Positions 1 through 7,217 of a stretch of 10,568 nt of DNA are shown piece by piece. Under the pieces are notes generated by a model. The model ran no database searches. It was not told the origin of the DNA and saw only the letters and a program-made list of their open reading frames with translations. Source of the DNA: JBLHKE01 sp047619485. Lineage in GTDB: Bacteria; Verrucomicrobiota; Verrucomicrobiia; Verrucomicrobiales; DEV007. Numbering within the stretch: position 1 is the stretch's first letter; each line of letters starts with the position of its first letter. Both the position numbers and the translations under genes were made by a program. Location of the stretch: positions 1-10,568 of the forward strand of contig JBLHKE010000221.1 in the NCBI GenBank assembly GCA_047619485.1, in the 5' to 3' direction.

Positions 1-41
1 ACATCGCCGACGCTATCCGCTGGGCAACTTCGCAACTCTAA
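1..41 (+). CDS. 3' end of an unidentified CDS (partial)
   Basis: An open frame enters from the left edge (first whole codon at base 3) and stops at TAA 39-41, giving the C-terminal residues IADAIRWATSQL. It lies 18 bp before the next start and on the same strand, so it may be the preceding gene of the same operon. Short amphipathic tails of this kind occur at the ends of sugar epimerases/dehydratases and glycosyltransferases. Twelve residues cannot identify a family, and the call rests only on the open frame and the tight spacing. Confidence 0.35.
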   Translation, partial: IADAIRWATSQL

Positions 42-59
42 CACAAACAGAACCGAACC

Positions 60-1073
60 ATGACAACCAACGCATTCAGCCCATACCCCGTCAACTTCGG
101 CCTCATCGGAGCCGGCGGCATCGCCCAAGCCTACGCAGATGCCTTCATCCAGAGCAAGCGCGCCGACCTGATCGCCGTCGCAGACGTCTCTGAGAAAAAC
201 GCCAACACACTCGCAGAGAAGTGCGGAGCCAAGGCCTACAAGACGCACACCGAAATGCTCGACGCCCACCCGGACCTCGACGCAGTCCTCATCTGCACAC
301 CACCCAACACCCACGCCGACATCGCCTGCGAAGCCGCCTCCCGTGGCATCAACGTACTCTGCGAAAAGCCGCTCAGTATCAAGAGCAGCGAAGCGCGGCG
401 AATGGCAACGGCGGCCGAGAAGCACGACGTGATCCTCACGATGGCTTCGAAATTCCGCTACGTGCAAGATGTCGAGATCGCCAAAAATTTCGTCGATTCG
501 GGCAAGATTGGCGACGTAATTCTCTTCGAAAACGCCTTCACTGGCTTCGTCGACATGAGCACACGCTGGAACTCCGTCCCAGCCATCAGCGGCGGTGGTG
601 TCCTCATCGATAATGGCACGCACTCGCTCGACCTGACCCGCTACTTCCTCGGCCCGATCGCCGACCTCGAAGTCATCGAAGGCCTGCGCACCCAGAACCT
701 GCCCGTCGAGGAGACCGTCAACATCTGCGCCCGTAGCGAGTCTGGAGCCATTGCCCAGATCGACCTCTCGTGGACGATCAACAAATCGCTCCCCCACTAC
801 ATCCGGATCTTCGGTACCAAAGGCGAGATCTTCCTCGGCTGGCAAGAGAGCAAGATCAAGACCGACGGCGACTGGGAAGTCTTCGGCACCGGCTACGACA
901 AGACCGATGCCTTCCTCAACCAGCTCAACAACTTCGCCGCAGCTATCCGCGATGAAGAACAACTCGTCATCACCGCCGAAGACGGCATCGCCTCAGTCGA
1001 AGCCATCGAGGCTGCCTACCAATCGCTCAAAAAAGAGAATTTCGAGCCAATCATCCAAGCCAAATTCGCGTAG
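60..1073 (+). CDS. Gfo/Idh/MocA-family NAD(P)-dependent sugar oxidoreductase
   Basis: The 337-residue protein has the two-domain layout and usual length of Gfo/Idh/MocA dehydrogenases. A Rossmann nucleotide-binding motif is seen at residues 14-22 (GLIGAGGIA), followed by an acidic strand end (AVAD, 39-42). The family signature Glu-Lys-Pro is at 102-104, with Lys103 the expected catalytic lysine. The second-domain motif GGG(x3)D(x3)H(x2)D is at 178-191 (Asp184, His188). Family members oxidise or reduce a sugar hydroxyl or ketone, often on a nucleotide sugar, in the cytoplasm. The next gene is a hexapeptide acyltransferase, a pairing that recalls WbpB/WlbA (UDP-GlcNAcA 3-dehydrogenase) followed by WbpD/WlbB, but the exact substrate cannot be read from the sequence. 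There is no Shine-Dalgarno sequence; the ATG at 60 is preceded by CGAACC, a context shared with neighbouring genes. The family call is firm and the specificity is open. Confidence 0.92.
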   Translation: MTTNAFSPYPVNFGLIGAGGIAQAYADAFIQSKRADLIAVADVSEKNANTLAEKCGAKAYKTHTEMLDAHPDLDAVLICTPPNTHADIACEAASRGINVLCEKPLSIKSSEARRMATAAEKHDVILTMASKFRYVQDVEIAKNFVDSGKIGDVILFENAFTGFVDMSTRWNSVPAISGGGVLIDNGTHSLDLTRYFLGPIADLEVIEGLRTQNLPVEETVNICARSESGAIAQIDLSWTINKSLPHYIRIFGTKGEIFLGWQESKIKTDGDWEVFGTGYDKTDAFLNQLNNFAAAIRDEEQLVITAEDGIASVEAIEAAYQSLKKENFEPIIQAKFA

Positions 1074-1113
1074 CCGGAGCGCATCGCCTCCCCGAAGGAT
1101 CCCACCGAGAACC

Positions 1114-1767
1114 ATGCCACCGACAAGCACCCGCACCCGCAGCAGCGTCAGCACCAGCTCTCGCATCCACCCGACCGCCATCATCGAGAACGGCGTCAAA
1201 ATCGGCCAGGGCACCTCTGTCTGGGACAACGTCCACATCCGTTTCGACACGGTCATCGGCAAGGAGTGCATCATCGGCGAAAAAACCTACGTCGCCTACA
1301 AGGTCAAGATTGGTGATCGCGTCAAACTCAACGCAAACGTCTACATCCCAACTGGAGTCACGATCGAAGACGGCGTCATGATCAGCGCCGGCACCGTTCT
1401 TACCAACGACCGCTTCCCACGCGCAACCACGCCCGACTTAAAAGAGCTGCGCCCATCCGACCCTGACGAAGAGACCCTGGAGACCACCATTAAAGCCGGC
1501 GCCACCATCGGTGCCAACTGCACCATCGCCTGTGGTATCACGATCGGCCGCTGGGCAATGATCGGCATGGGCAGCTGCCTCACCCGCTGCGTCCCGGACT
1601 TCCACCTCTGCTACGGCCATCCAGCTAAACCAGCCGGCCTAGTCTGCAAATGTGGCAAGCCAACCTATCAGTTCGAAGACGGCATCATCCCCCGCTTCGT
1701 CGATCACATCATCTGCCCCTGCGGCCTGAAATACAGAATCGCTGAGGGCATCGCCAGCGAAGCCTAG
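1114..1767 (+). CDS. Left-handed beta-helix (hexapeptide) acyltransferase, WbpD/WlbB-like, with C-terminal Cys knuckle
   Basis: The start is taken at ATG 1114 (217 aa). The same frame is open further upstream to about 751, but that part lies inside the preceding gene and reads as Ser/Arg/Pro-rich nonsense. Residues 1-17 are a Ser/Thr/Arg-rich leader. From about residue 18 the hexapeptide pattern begins (IHPTAIIENGVKIGQGT) and continues through IGDRV, IEDGV, IKAGATIGANCTIACGITIG to about residue 158. The usual helix-closing segment follows (VPDF..CYGHPAKPAG, 160-175). The tail carries CKCG at 178-181 and CPCG at 201-204, a likely zinc-binding knuckle known in this acyltransferase group. The family moves acetyl or other acyl groups from acyl-CoA to amino or hydroxyl groups of nucleotide sugars. 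A gap of 40 bp separates it from the dehydrogenase gene, consistent with one transcript. An N-acetyltransferase for a 3-amino sugar is the favoured role by context only. Confidence 0.88.
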   Translation: MPPTSTRTRSSVSTSSRIHPTAIIENGVKIGQGTSVWDNVHIRFDTVIGKECIIGEKTYVAYKVKIGDRVKLNANVYIPTGVTIEDGVMISAGTVLTNDRFPRATTPDLKELRPSDPDEETLETTIKAGATIGANCTIACGITIGRWAMIGMGSCLTRCVPDFHLCYGHPAKPAGLVCKCGKPTYQFEDGIIPRFVDHIICPCGLKYRIAEGIASEA

Positions 1768-1770
1768 GAA

Positions 1771-1857
1771 AAAATCTGCGTTAATCCGCGAAAATCTGCG
1801 GTTTAAAATACAAAGCCCAAGCAGCAAAACTCAATCCATTCGCGTTATTCGCGATTC
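1771..1857. repeat. Short tandem intergenic repeats (decamers, then nonamers)
   Basis: Three head-to-tail decamers occupy 1771-1800: AAAATCTGCG, TTAATCCGCG, AAAATCTGCG. The first and third are identical. About 40 bp later, ATTCGCG occurs at 1838-1844 and again at 1847-1853, followed by a partial copy, ATTC, at 1854-1857 (period 9). The block starts 3 bp after the acyltransferase stop and fills most of the only sizeable spacer within the first five genes. The two units resemble one another (A-T-[CT]-[CT]-G-C-G core). I recall similar 'ATTCGCGTTAATTCGCG' strings downstream of genes in Verrucomicrobia-like genomes, but cannot check that here. Confidence 0.6.
1781..1809 (+). promoter_or_regulatory. 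Weak candidate promoter for the FAD-methyltransferase-FAD genes
   Basis: TTAATC (1781-1786) and TAAAAT (1804-1809) are separated by 17 bp. The -10 box matches consensus at 5 of 6 positions and the -35 box at only 3 of 6. It overlaps the tandem decamers, so the match may be a by-product of the repeat. It is listed because this is the only non-coding gap in which a promoter for the next three genes could sit. Confidence 0.22.
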
Positions 1858-1866
1858 AAAAAAGCA

Positions 1867-3225
1867 ATGCCAAAGCCAACCCCACAATCCTGGGCCGTCA
1901 TCGGCGGCGGCTTCCTAGGCATCACCCTAGCCCTCCGCCTCCGCCAGGCCGGTCACGACGTCACCCTCATCGAATCAGCGCCCGAACTCGGTGGTCTCGC
2001 AGCCCCGTGGCAGATCGGTGACATTACTTGGGACAAGCACTACCACGTCACCCTGATGTCAGACCTGCGCGCCCGCGCGCTCCTCGACGAGTGCGGCCTC
2101 GAGAAAGACATGCGGTGGGTCGAGACCAAGACCGGATTCTACACCGGTGGCCAGCTCTACTCGATGTCCAACACCGTCGAGTTTCTGAAATTCCCACCAC
2201 TCCGCCTGGTCGATAAAATCCGCCTAGGCGCCACCATTTTCTACGCTTCAAAAATCAAAGACCCTGCCAAGCTGGAGACGATCAACGTCTGCGATTGGCT
2301 CAAAAAACTTTCAGGAAAGAACACCTTCGAGAAAATCTGGCTGCCTCTACTCAGAGCCAAGCTAGGCCCCAACTACAACCGCGTCTCAGCCTCCTTCATC
2401 TGGGCGATCATCGCCAGAATGTATGCCGCCAAGAAAGGCGGCCTCAAAAAAGAAATGTTCGGCTACCTACCTGGGGGCTACGACCGATTCATCAAACAGC
2501 TGGTCAGGGTCCTGAAATCCGAGGGCATCCACATTCAGACCAACAGCCCAGTCGACTCCATCGTAGCCGACCCTGAAACTGGCCAACAAATTGTCAACGG
2601 TCATCAGCGCTTCGACCAAATCGCCGTCACCCTCCCCGCAAAGCCCGCGCTAAGAATCTGTGCCGACCAATTGGCAGCCAGAGAACGCACCCAGCACGAA
2701 GCCATCGAATACCAGGGCATCATCTGCGCCTCCGCCATCCTCAGAAAACCAATCGCAGATTACTACGTCACCAACATTACCGATCCAGCGCCATTCACTG
2801 CCGTCATAGAGATGACCGCGCTAGTCGACCCCGCGCACCTTAAAGGAAACCACCTAGTCTACCTCCCAAAGTACGTCCCCCGCGATGACGAGGACAACTT
2901 CAATAAGAGCGACGCCGAGATCGAAGAAGAGTTCACCGCCGCCCTCTTAAAAATGTATCCGAGTTTAGAAGCGGAAGACATCACTGCCTTCAAGGTTTCC
3001 CGCGCTAAGGACGTCCTTGCGCTAGCCACCGAAAACTACACCGCCAACCTCCCTCCAGTCACCACCCAAGCCGGCAACCTGCACATCATCAACAGCAGTC
3101 ACATCGTCAACGGCACCCTTAATATCAATGAGACAATTCAACTCGCAGAGCAAGCCGCCGAAAGTCTCGCGCTCACGCCGAACTCGACCCGCGCGAGAAT
3201 GAGCCAACCGGTCACCGCTGTTTAA
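1867..3225 (+). CDS. FAD-dependent oxidoreductase/mutase, amine-oxidase/UDP-galactopyranose-mutase-like
   Basis: A 452-residue soluble protein. The N-terminus carries the dinucleotide-binding fold: VIGGGFLG at 11-18, an acidic residue ending the second strand (Glu36), and ELGGLA at 40-45, the usual second Gly-Gly of amine-oxidase-fold flavoproteins. After it comes WDKHYHV (55-61), at the position where UDP-galactopyranose mutases and protoporphyrinogen-oxidase-like proteins have their substrate-side histidine loop. The C-terminus has the FAD-closing segment IINSSHIVNGTLNINETIQLAEQAA. There is no signal peptide, so it is cytoplasmic. Such proteins within glycan clusters may oxidise, desaturate or isomerise a sugar or lipid carrier; the reaction here is unknown. 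The methyltransferase gene starts 3 bp after its stop, implying co-translation. The ATG at 1867 has no Shine-Dalgarno sequence (upstream AAAGCA). The FAD-fold call is strong and the substrate unassigned. Confidence 0.88.
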   Translation: MPKPTPQSWAVIGGGFLGITLALRLRQAGHDVTLIESAPELGGLAAPWQIGDITWDKHYHVTLMSDLRARALLDECGLEKDMRWVETKTGFYTGGQLYSMSNTVEFLKFPPLRLVDKIRLGATIFYASKIKDPAKLETINVCDWLKKLSGKNTFEKIWLPLLRAKLGPNYNRVSASFIWAIIARMYAAKKGGLKKEMFGYLPGGYDRFIKQLVRVLKSEGIHIQTNSPVDSIVADPETGQQIVNGHQRFDQIAVTLPAKPALRICADQLAARERTQHEAIEYQGIICASAILRKPIADYYVTNITDPAPFTAVIEMTALVDPAHLKGNHLVYLPKYVPRDDEDNFNKSDAEIEEEFTAALLKMYPSLEAEDITAFKVSRAKDVLALATENYTANLPPVTTQAGNLHIINSSHIVNGTLNINETIQLAEQAAESLALTPNSTRARMSQPVTAV

Positions 3226-3228
3226 ACA

Positions 3229-4185
3229 ATGAAAGCCGAACTGAAAATGGTGCAGGTCGAGTGCTGTATCTGCGAAACCTCTAGTTCGAAAGTCTTAGGG
3301 GCCGGCGACGATTTCGAATACCACACCACTACAGACGCCTTCTCGGTCTCTCGCTGTGAAGAATGCGATCTGGTGTTCCTCAACCCGCGCCCTGACACCA
3401 GCGAGTTCGCCACGATCTACCCAACAAACTACCATGCCTTCGATTTCTCTGCCGAGGACTTTGGGCTAGTCCACAAAATCCGCTCCCGCCTCGAAGCCCG
3501 TCGCATCCTCAGCTGGTGTCGGCAGCTCCCGGACGATGCCCGGATCCTAGACATTGGCTGTGGCGATGGATTCCACCTCGACCTGCTACGCAAATTTGGC
3601 AAGAAGACCTGGCAGCTCGCCGGAATCGACATCGACCCGCGCGCCGTCGAGCGCGCACGAGCATCCAACTTCGCAGTCCATTGCGGGAGTATCGAGACCC
3701 TCGAACTGAAACCGGATCAGTTCGATCTTGCTATCATGGTGATGACGATCGAGCACGTCGCCTGTCCCACCGTGGCGCTCGAGGCCGCCCAGCGCCTCCT
3801 CAAACCTGGGGGGAAACTCGTGGTCGTGACCGACAACACCGACTCGATCGACTTCGCACTTTTCAAACACCGCCACTGGGGTGGCTACCACTTCCCGCGC
3901 CACTGGAATCTATTCAACCGGCAATCGTTCGAGAAACTCGCAGCAAAGACGGGCTTCGAAGTAGTCCGGCTCACCACCCAGGTCAGCCCGGTCAACTGGG
4001 TCTACTCGATCCACAACCGGCTCGTCGATCACCGACGACCACAGTGGCTTGTCAATTGTTTCACGCTCAAGTCAAAACTTTCACTCGGAGCCTTCACACT
4101 ACTCGACATCGCCCTGGGCTGGATTGGTCGCGGGGCCCTTCTCAACGCCACAATTCGCAAACCACTGACTACTGACGACCAATGA
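3229..4185 (+). CDS. Class I SAM-dependent methyltransferase with N-terminal zinc ribbon
   Basis: A 318-residue protein in three parts. Residues 11-51 form a small Cys4 ribbon (Cys12/Cys15 and Cys43/Cys46, then DLVFLNPRP), as in methyltransferases of the Methyltransf_23 type. The SAM-binding Rossmann core follows, with motif I DIGCGDG at 108-114, the acidic strand end GIDIDP at 132-137, and LLKPGGKLVVV at 190-200. HWGGYHFPRHWNLF at 217-230 matches the 'W-G-[x]-H-x-P-R-H-x-x-x-F' segment common in this group. The last 60 residues contain a hydrophobic stretch (about 286-306) that could sit at the membrane, which would fit a lipid-linked or hydrophobic substrate. It lies 3 bp after one FAD gene and overlaps the next by 4 nt (ATGA), so the three are very likely translated together and act in one pathway. 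An alternative ATG lies six codons downstream (3247). The target atom and molecule are unknown. Confidence 0.9.
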   Translation: MKAELKMVQVECCICETSSSKVLGAGDDFEYHTTTDAFSVSRCEECDLVFLNPRPDTSEFATIYPTNYHAFDFSAEDFGLVHKIRSRLEARRILSWCRQLPDDARILDIGCGDGFHLDLLRKFGKKTWQLAGIDIDPRAVERARASNFAVHCGSIETLELKPDQFDLAIMVMTIEHVACPTVALEAAQRLLKPGGKLVVVTDNTDSIDFALFKHRHWGGYHFPRHWNLFNRQSFEKLAAKTGFEVVRLTTQVSPVNWVYSIHNRLVDHRRPQWLVNCFTLKSKLSLGAFTLLDIALGWIGRGALLNATIRKPLTTDDQ

Positions 4186-5564
4186 CAAAACTCGCCACTG
4201 CGCCACCAGGCATCGAACCTACCATACGACCCAAACAAAAGCAGAGACCGATTGCGATCATCGGCGGCGGGCTCGCAGGACTGACTGCGGCCGACTACCT
4301 TGATCGTAACGGGGTTCCATTCATCCTTTTTGAATCCGGAGAAAAGATCGCCGGACTTGCGCGCAGTTTCAAAGATGAGGAAGGTTTCAGCCACGATTTT
4401 GGTGCCCACTTTCTGACCAACCGTCTCGCCGATGCGATCGGGGTCGGTTCCGAATGTATCACCGTCAAACACTACGGAGAAGCCGTCTGGATCGACGGGA
4501 AGTGCCGTTCCTACCCCTTCGGATTGGCAAAGCTGCCGCGCATGGTAGCAAGCTTCATCAAACGAAAAATCAGCGCCGTCGGCCGAGCGCAAACGCCAGC
4601 GTCAGCGGCGGAATGGTTCCAGAACAGCTACGGTGAAGCTCTCGCCAACGAGGTGGCACTCCCCCTCATACAAGCCTGGAGCGGCGCCAGCGCCGATGAA
4701 CTTTCTCCCGAAGTTGGCGAGAGTCTTCCGGGGAGCATCGCCAAAACTCTGTGGCTCAAGGTCGCAGCCAAACTTACCGGACGCGCGGTCGCCTGTGGTT
4801 ACAACCGCGAGAAACCGGAGGGTGCCGGCGTCTACCACGTCTACCCCAAAGGTGGAATCGCGGTTATCTGCGAGAAGCTCGCCGAGGGCTTGGGAGATCG
4901 GATCAAACTCCAGTCACCTGTCGAGGCCATCACCGTCGCAAACGATCTTGTGACCACCGTCCGCGCCGCGGGGGTCACCTACGAAGTCGCAGCCGTGATC
5001 AGCACCGCCCCCGCACCCATCCTCCCACGACTTGTTCAGGGAACCGACATTCTGCAGCGCTTCGCAGATTTCCGCTATCGCCCGATGACCTTCGTCAACA
5101 TGCGCTTCGAGGGACGCAAACTCCTCCCTGATACAGTCGTCTGGGTTCCCCAGGAAGACTCCCCATTCTTCCGCCTCACTGAAGCACCCATCTCGATGCC
5201 GTGGCTCGCGCCAGAAGGCAAGACGATCATCACTGCCGACATCGGCTGCCAGCGCGACGACGAATTTTGGACAATGGACGATGCAACCATCGCCGAGCGC
5301 TGTCTCGAGCACGCCGAATCGATAATACCCGGCATCCGCGACCGCTATCTCGGCTGCAGCGTCCTGCGGACGCCGATCGCCTACCCAGTGTTCCTCAATT
5401 CCTACGAACAGGCACGCCAAGATTTCGCCCATTCGACCGGCGTCGAGAACCTGATCAGCGTCGGGCGCAACGGCGAGTTCTCCCACATCTTCATGGAGGA
5501 CGTGTATTGGAGGACGCTTGAAAAAACCGGTGAGCTCGTGCGGCACCTGAAACAGCAGTCGTAG
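4182..5564 (+). CDS. Second FAD-dependent UDP-galactopyranose-mutase/amine-oxidase-like protein
   Basis: A 460-residue protein whose first 22 residues are an extra Pro/Lys-rich tail before the FAD fold. AIIGGGLAGL at 25-34 is the dinucleotide motif, Glu51 closes the second strand, and KIAGLARS at 55-62 is the second glycine motif. HDFGAHFLTN (71-80) resembles the 'YGAHIFHT' loop of UDP-galactopyranose mutases. Near the C-terminus, VGRNGEFSHIFMEDVYW resembles their 'GR.G.y.Y..MD.ai' FAD-binding end. At 460 aa it is longer than a typical bacterial mutase (370-400), so it is better called mutase-like than a true Glf. It is probably a distant relative of the 1867-3225 protein, with little identity outside the motifs. 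The start ATG at 4182 overlaps the preceding stop in ATGA, which supports translational coupling. No Shine-Dalgarno sequence is seen. The reaction is unknown. Confidence 0.88.
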   Translation: MTKLATAPPGIEPTIRPKQKQRPIAIIGGGLAGLTAADYLDRNGVPFILFESGEKIAGLARSFKDEEGFSHDFGAHFLTNRLADAIGVGSECITVKHYGEAVWIDGKCRSYPFGLAKLPRMVASFIKRKISAVGRAQTPASAAEWFQNSYGEALANEVALPLIQAWSGASADELSPEVGESLPGSIAKTLWLKVAAKLTGRAVACGYNREKPEGAGVYHVYPKGGIAVICEKLAEGLGDRIKLQSPVEAITVANDLVTTVRAAGVTYEVAAVISTAPAPILPRLVQGTDILQRFADFRYRPMTFVNMRFEGRKLLPDTVVWVPQEDSPFFRLTEAPISMPWLAPEGKTIITADIGCQRDDEFWTMDDATIAERCLEHAESIIPGIRDRYLGCSVLRTPIAYPVFLNSYEQARQDFAHSTGVENLISVGRNGEFSHIFMEDVYWRTLEKTGELVRHLKQQS

Positions 5565-5671
5565 ATTTGGACATTCCCCGGCACGATGCTGCCCATGCGT
5601 GGCAAGGTTAAACACCAACCCGAAGAAGAGTCATTCCAAGCTCCGATCCGACCACCCAGCATGAGAAAAGT

Positions 5672-7084
5672 CTAAACTTCCATCGTCTTCCATTTCCCCC
5701 GCAAGAACAGCCAAAGCGCCAGCACAGCCAACAAGCCATCCGCACAGATCACCGCCCAAAAGACCCCCTTCGGCCCCATCTCCAAATTTTTAGCCAAGAT
5801 CCACGCCAGCGGGATTTGCACCATCCAGAAGCAAATCAAATTCAGCCATGTCGGCGTCATCGTGTCACCCGCTCCATTGAATGCATTCGTCAGCACCATT
5901 CCCCAGGCGTAGAAAATATATCCGTAGCTAACTACCCGCAGGCAGTTCGCACCGATCTCGATCACCGCTGCCTCCGAGGTAAAAAAAGACACCAGCGAGC
6001 GACTCCAGATCAAGAACACCACCATCACCATGGCCATAAACCCCATGTTGAACCAACCGGCCAACCACACAGAACGCTCCGCTCGCTCCGGCTTCCCAGC
6101 TCCAAGATTCTGGCCTACCAGAGTCGCCACTGCGTTCGATAAGCCCCACGCCGGCAAGATGGTGAAAATCAAAATCCGGATCCCGATCGTGTAACCCGCC
6201 AGGGTCGAACTCCCAAACGTCGCCATCACCCTCATCAAGAACACCCAGCTACTCGTCGCGACTAGGAACTGTCCGATCCCCCCAACCGAAACCCGCAACA
6301 GCCGGAGCATCGCCACCAGGTCGAAGCGCCAGGCGCCGCCCTGCAACTTTACCCGCGACTTCCCAGCTCGCAGTGCCCACAGTTGATAGACGACGGCAAC
6401 ACTGCGCCCGGTCAAGGTCGCTACCGCAGCCCCGGTCAGCCCCATCTCCGGAAAGATCCACCACCCAAAAATCAGCAACGGATCTAGCACGATATTGATC
6501 GCGTTCCCCAAACACAATGCCCGCATCGCCAGCGCAGCATCCCCCGCCCCGCGGAAGATCGCGTTGTGTAGGAATAGCAGCATCACCACCACATTCGCAC
6601 CGAGGATCACCCGCGTGTAATCGCCCCCAACCGCGATCACCTCAGCCGACGCTCCCATCATCCCCAAGATATCCTCCGCAAAAATCCAGCACGGGATCCC
6701 GGTCAACACGCCAAACGTAAGCCCGAGATAGATCGCCTGCGCGCCGGCCTTCGCCGCGCCCTGAGAATCTTTTTCGCCAATCCGCCGCGCCACCAGCGCC
6801 GTCGCCGACATCGAAATCCCGATCGCTACCGCATAGTAGAGCGTCAACACCGACTCCGTCAGCCCAACCGCGGCCGTCGCATCCTTCCCGAGTCTCGCCA
6901 CCCAGAAGATGTCACACACGGCGAAAAGCGACTCCATCGACAACTCCAACACCATCGGGATCGCCAGCAACACAATCGCCCGAGAGATACTCCCCGAGGT
7001 ATAATCATGCTGCTCGCCCGAGACCGCCGACTTGATCGTGCCTATCCAACGAACACGGGCACTTTTCATTTCGTTCTCGGACAT
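5672..7084 (-). CDS. MATE-family multidrug/metabolite efflux transporter
   Basis: About 470 residues if read from ATG 7084. A longer form from TTG 7120 adds 12 unlikely residues, and an internal ATG at 7069 is a third option. After a cytoplasmic tail of about 35 residues the protein is almost all hydrophobic helices, matching the 12-helix, two-bundle MATE fold and its length. Family-like sequence is seen in helix 1-2 (IPMVLELSMESLFAVCDIFWVARLG, roughly residues 42-66 in this numbering, so split here only for description), in the mid-protein GAGDAALAMRALCLGNAIN, and in the late NAFNGAGDTMTPTWLN segment, the internally repeated 'GAGDT' element of both halves. MATE pumps export cationic drugs or metabolites using Na+ or H+. 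The gene is convergent with the FAD gene at its 3' end (107-bp gap, no convincing terminator) and divergent from the YeeE pair. The start at 7084 shares the C at -2 found at the other starts. The substrate cannot be inferred. Confidence 0.93.
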   Translation of the reverse strand: MSENEMKSARVRWIGTIKSAVSGEQHDYTSGSISRAIVLLAIPMVLELSMESLFAVCDIFWVARLGKDATAAVGLTESVLTLYYAVAIGISMSATALVARRIGEKDSQGAAKAGAQAIYLGLTFGVLTGIPCWIFAEDILGMMGASAEVIAVGGDYTRVILGANVVVMLLFLHNAIFRGAGDAALAMRALCLGNAINIVLDPLLIFGWWIFPEMGLTGAAVATLTGRSVAVVYQLWALRAGKSRVKLQGGAWRFDLVAMLRLLRVSVGGIGQFLVATSSWVFLMRVMATFGSSTLAGYTIGIRILIFTILPAWGLSNAVATLVGQNLGAGKPERAERSVWLAGWFNMGFMAMVMVVFLIWSRSLVSFFTSEAAVIEIGANCLRVVSYGYIFYAWGMVLTNAFNGAGDTMTPTWLNLICFWMVQIPLAWILAKNLEMGPKGVFWAVICADGLLAVLALWLFLRGKWKTMEV

Positions 7085-7158
7085 CGGTCGGCACCCACCA
7101 TCCAGATTCAACCCGAACAATCAAGCGCCAGATCACTGGGAGAAAAAGCGCCCCGTTC

Positions 7159-7189
7159 ACTCAAGAGCGAGACCCTCCTTGCTCTCAGT
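7159..7189 (+). promoter_or_regulatory. Hairpin in the leader of the YeeE/YedE pair
   Basis: AGAGCGAG (7164-7171) pairs with CTTGCTCT (7178-7185) across a 6-nt loop: eight base pairs with one G-U. The stem can be extended by ACT (7159-7161) with AGT (7187-7189) beyond a small internal loop. It ends 14 bp before the GGGAG ribosome binding site. No T-run follows, so it does not look like an intrinsic terminator. A leader structure or a near-palindromic operator (an imperfect dyad in DNA) are both possible. The pairing is seen directly; any regulatory role is inference. Confidence 0.4.
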
Positions 7190-7203
7190 CCAATCATGAT
7201 CTA

Positions 7204-7208
7204 GGGAG
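7204..7208 (+). promoter_or_regulatory. Shine-Dalgarno site for the first YeeE/YedE gene
   Basis: GGGAG lies 9 bases before ATG 7218. It is the only start in the window with a clear Shine-Dalgarno match, which fixes this start and sets the gene apart from its neighbours. Confidence 0.6.
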
Positions 7209-7217
7209 CCACATACC

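Noticed and set aside
751..1113. Upstream extension of the acyltransferase frame into the dehydrogenase gene
   Set aside because: The extension lies out of frame within the well-supported dehydrogenase and reads as Ser/Arg/Pro-rich sequence with no family character; ATG 1114 gives the expected acyltransferase length.
3516..4175. Second + strand frame of 219 codons inside the methyltransferase
   Set aside because: Arg/Pro/His-rich composition typical of an out-of-frame reading; the methyltransferase frame has all expected motifs.
4029..4592. Antisense open frame of 187 codons across the methyltransferase/FAD junction
   Set aside because: No domain-like sequence, overlaps two supported genes and lacks a plausible start context.
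4914..5618. Long antisense open frame (234 codons) opposite the second FAD gene
   Set aside because: It is a shadow of a GC-rich coding strand; the translation has no recognisable motif and the sense gene carries clear FAD motifs.
5565..5671. Possible bidirectional terminator between the convergent FAD and MATE genes
   Set aside because: Only 4-bp stems such as CACG/CGTG near 5582-5600 could be found, with no T-run on either strand; not enough to call a terminator.
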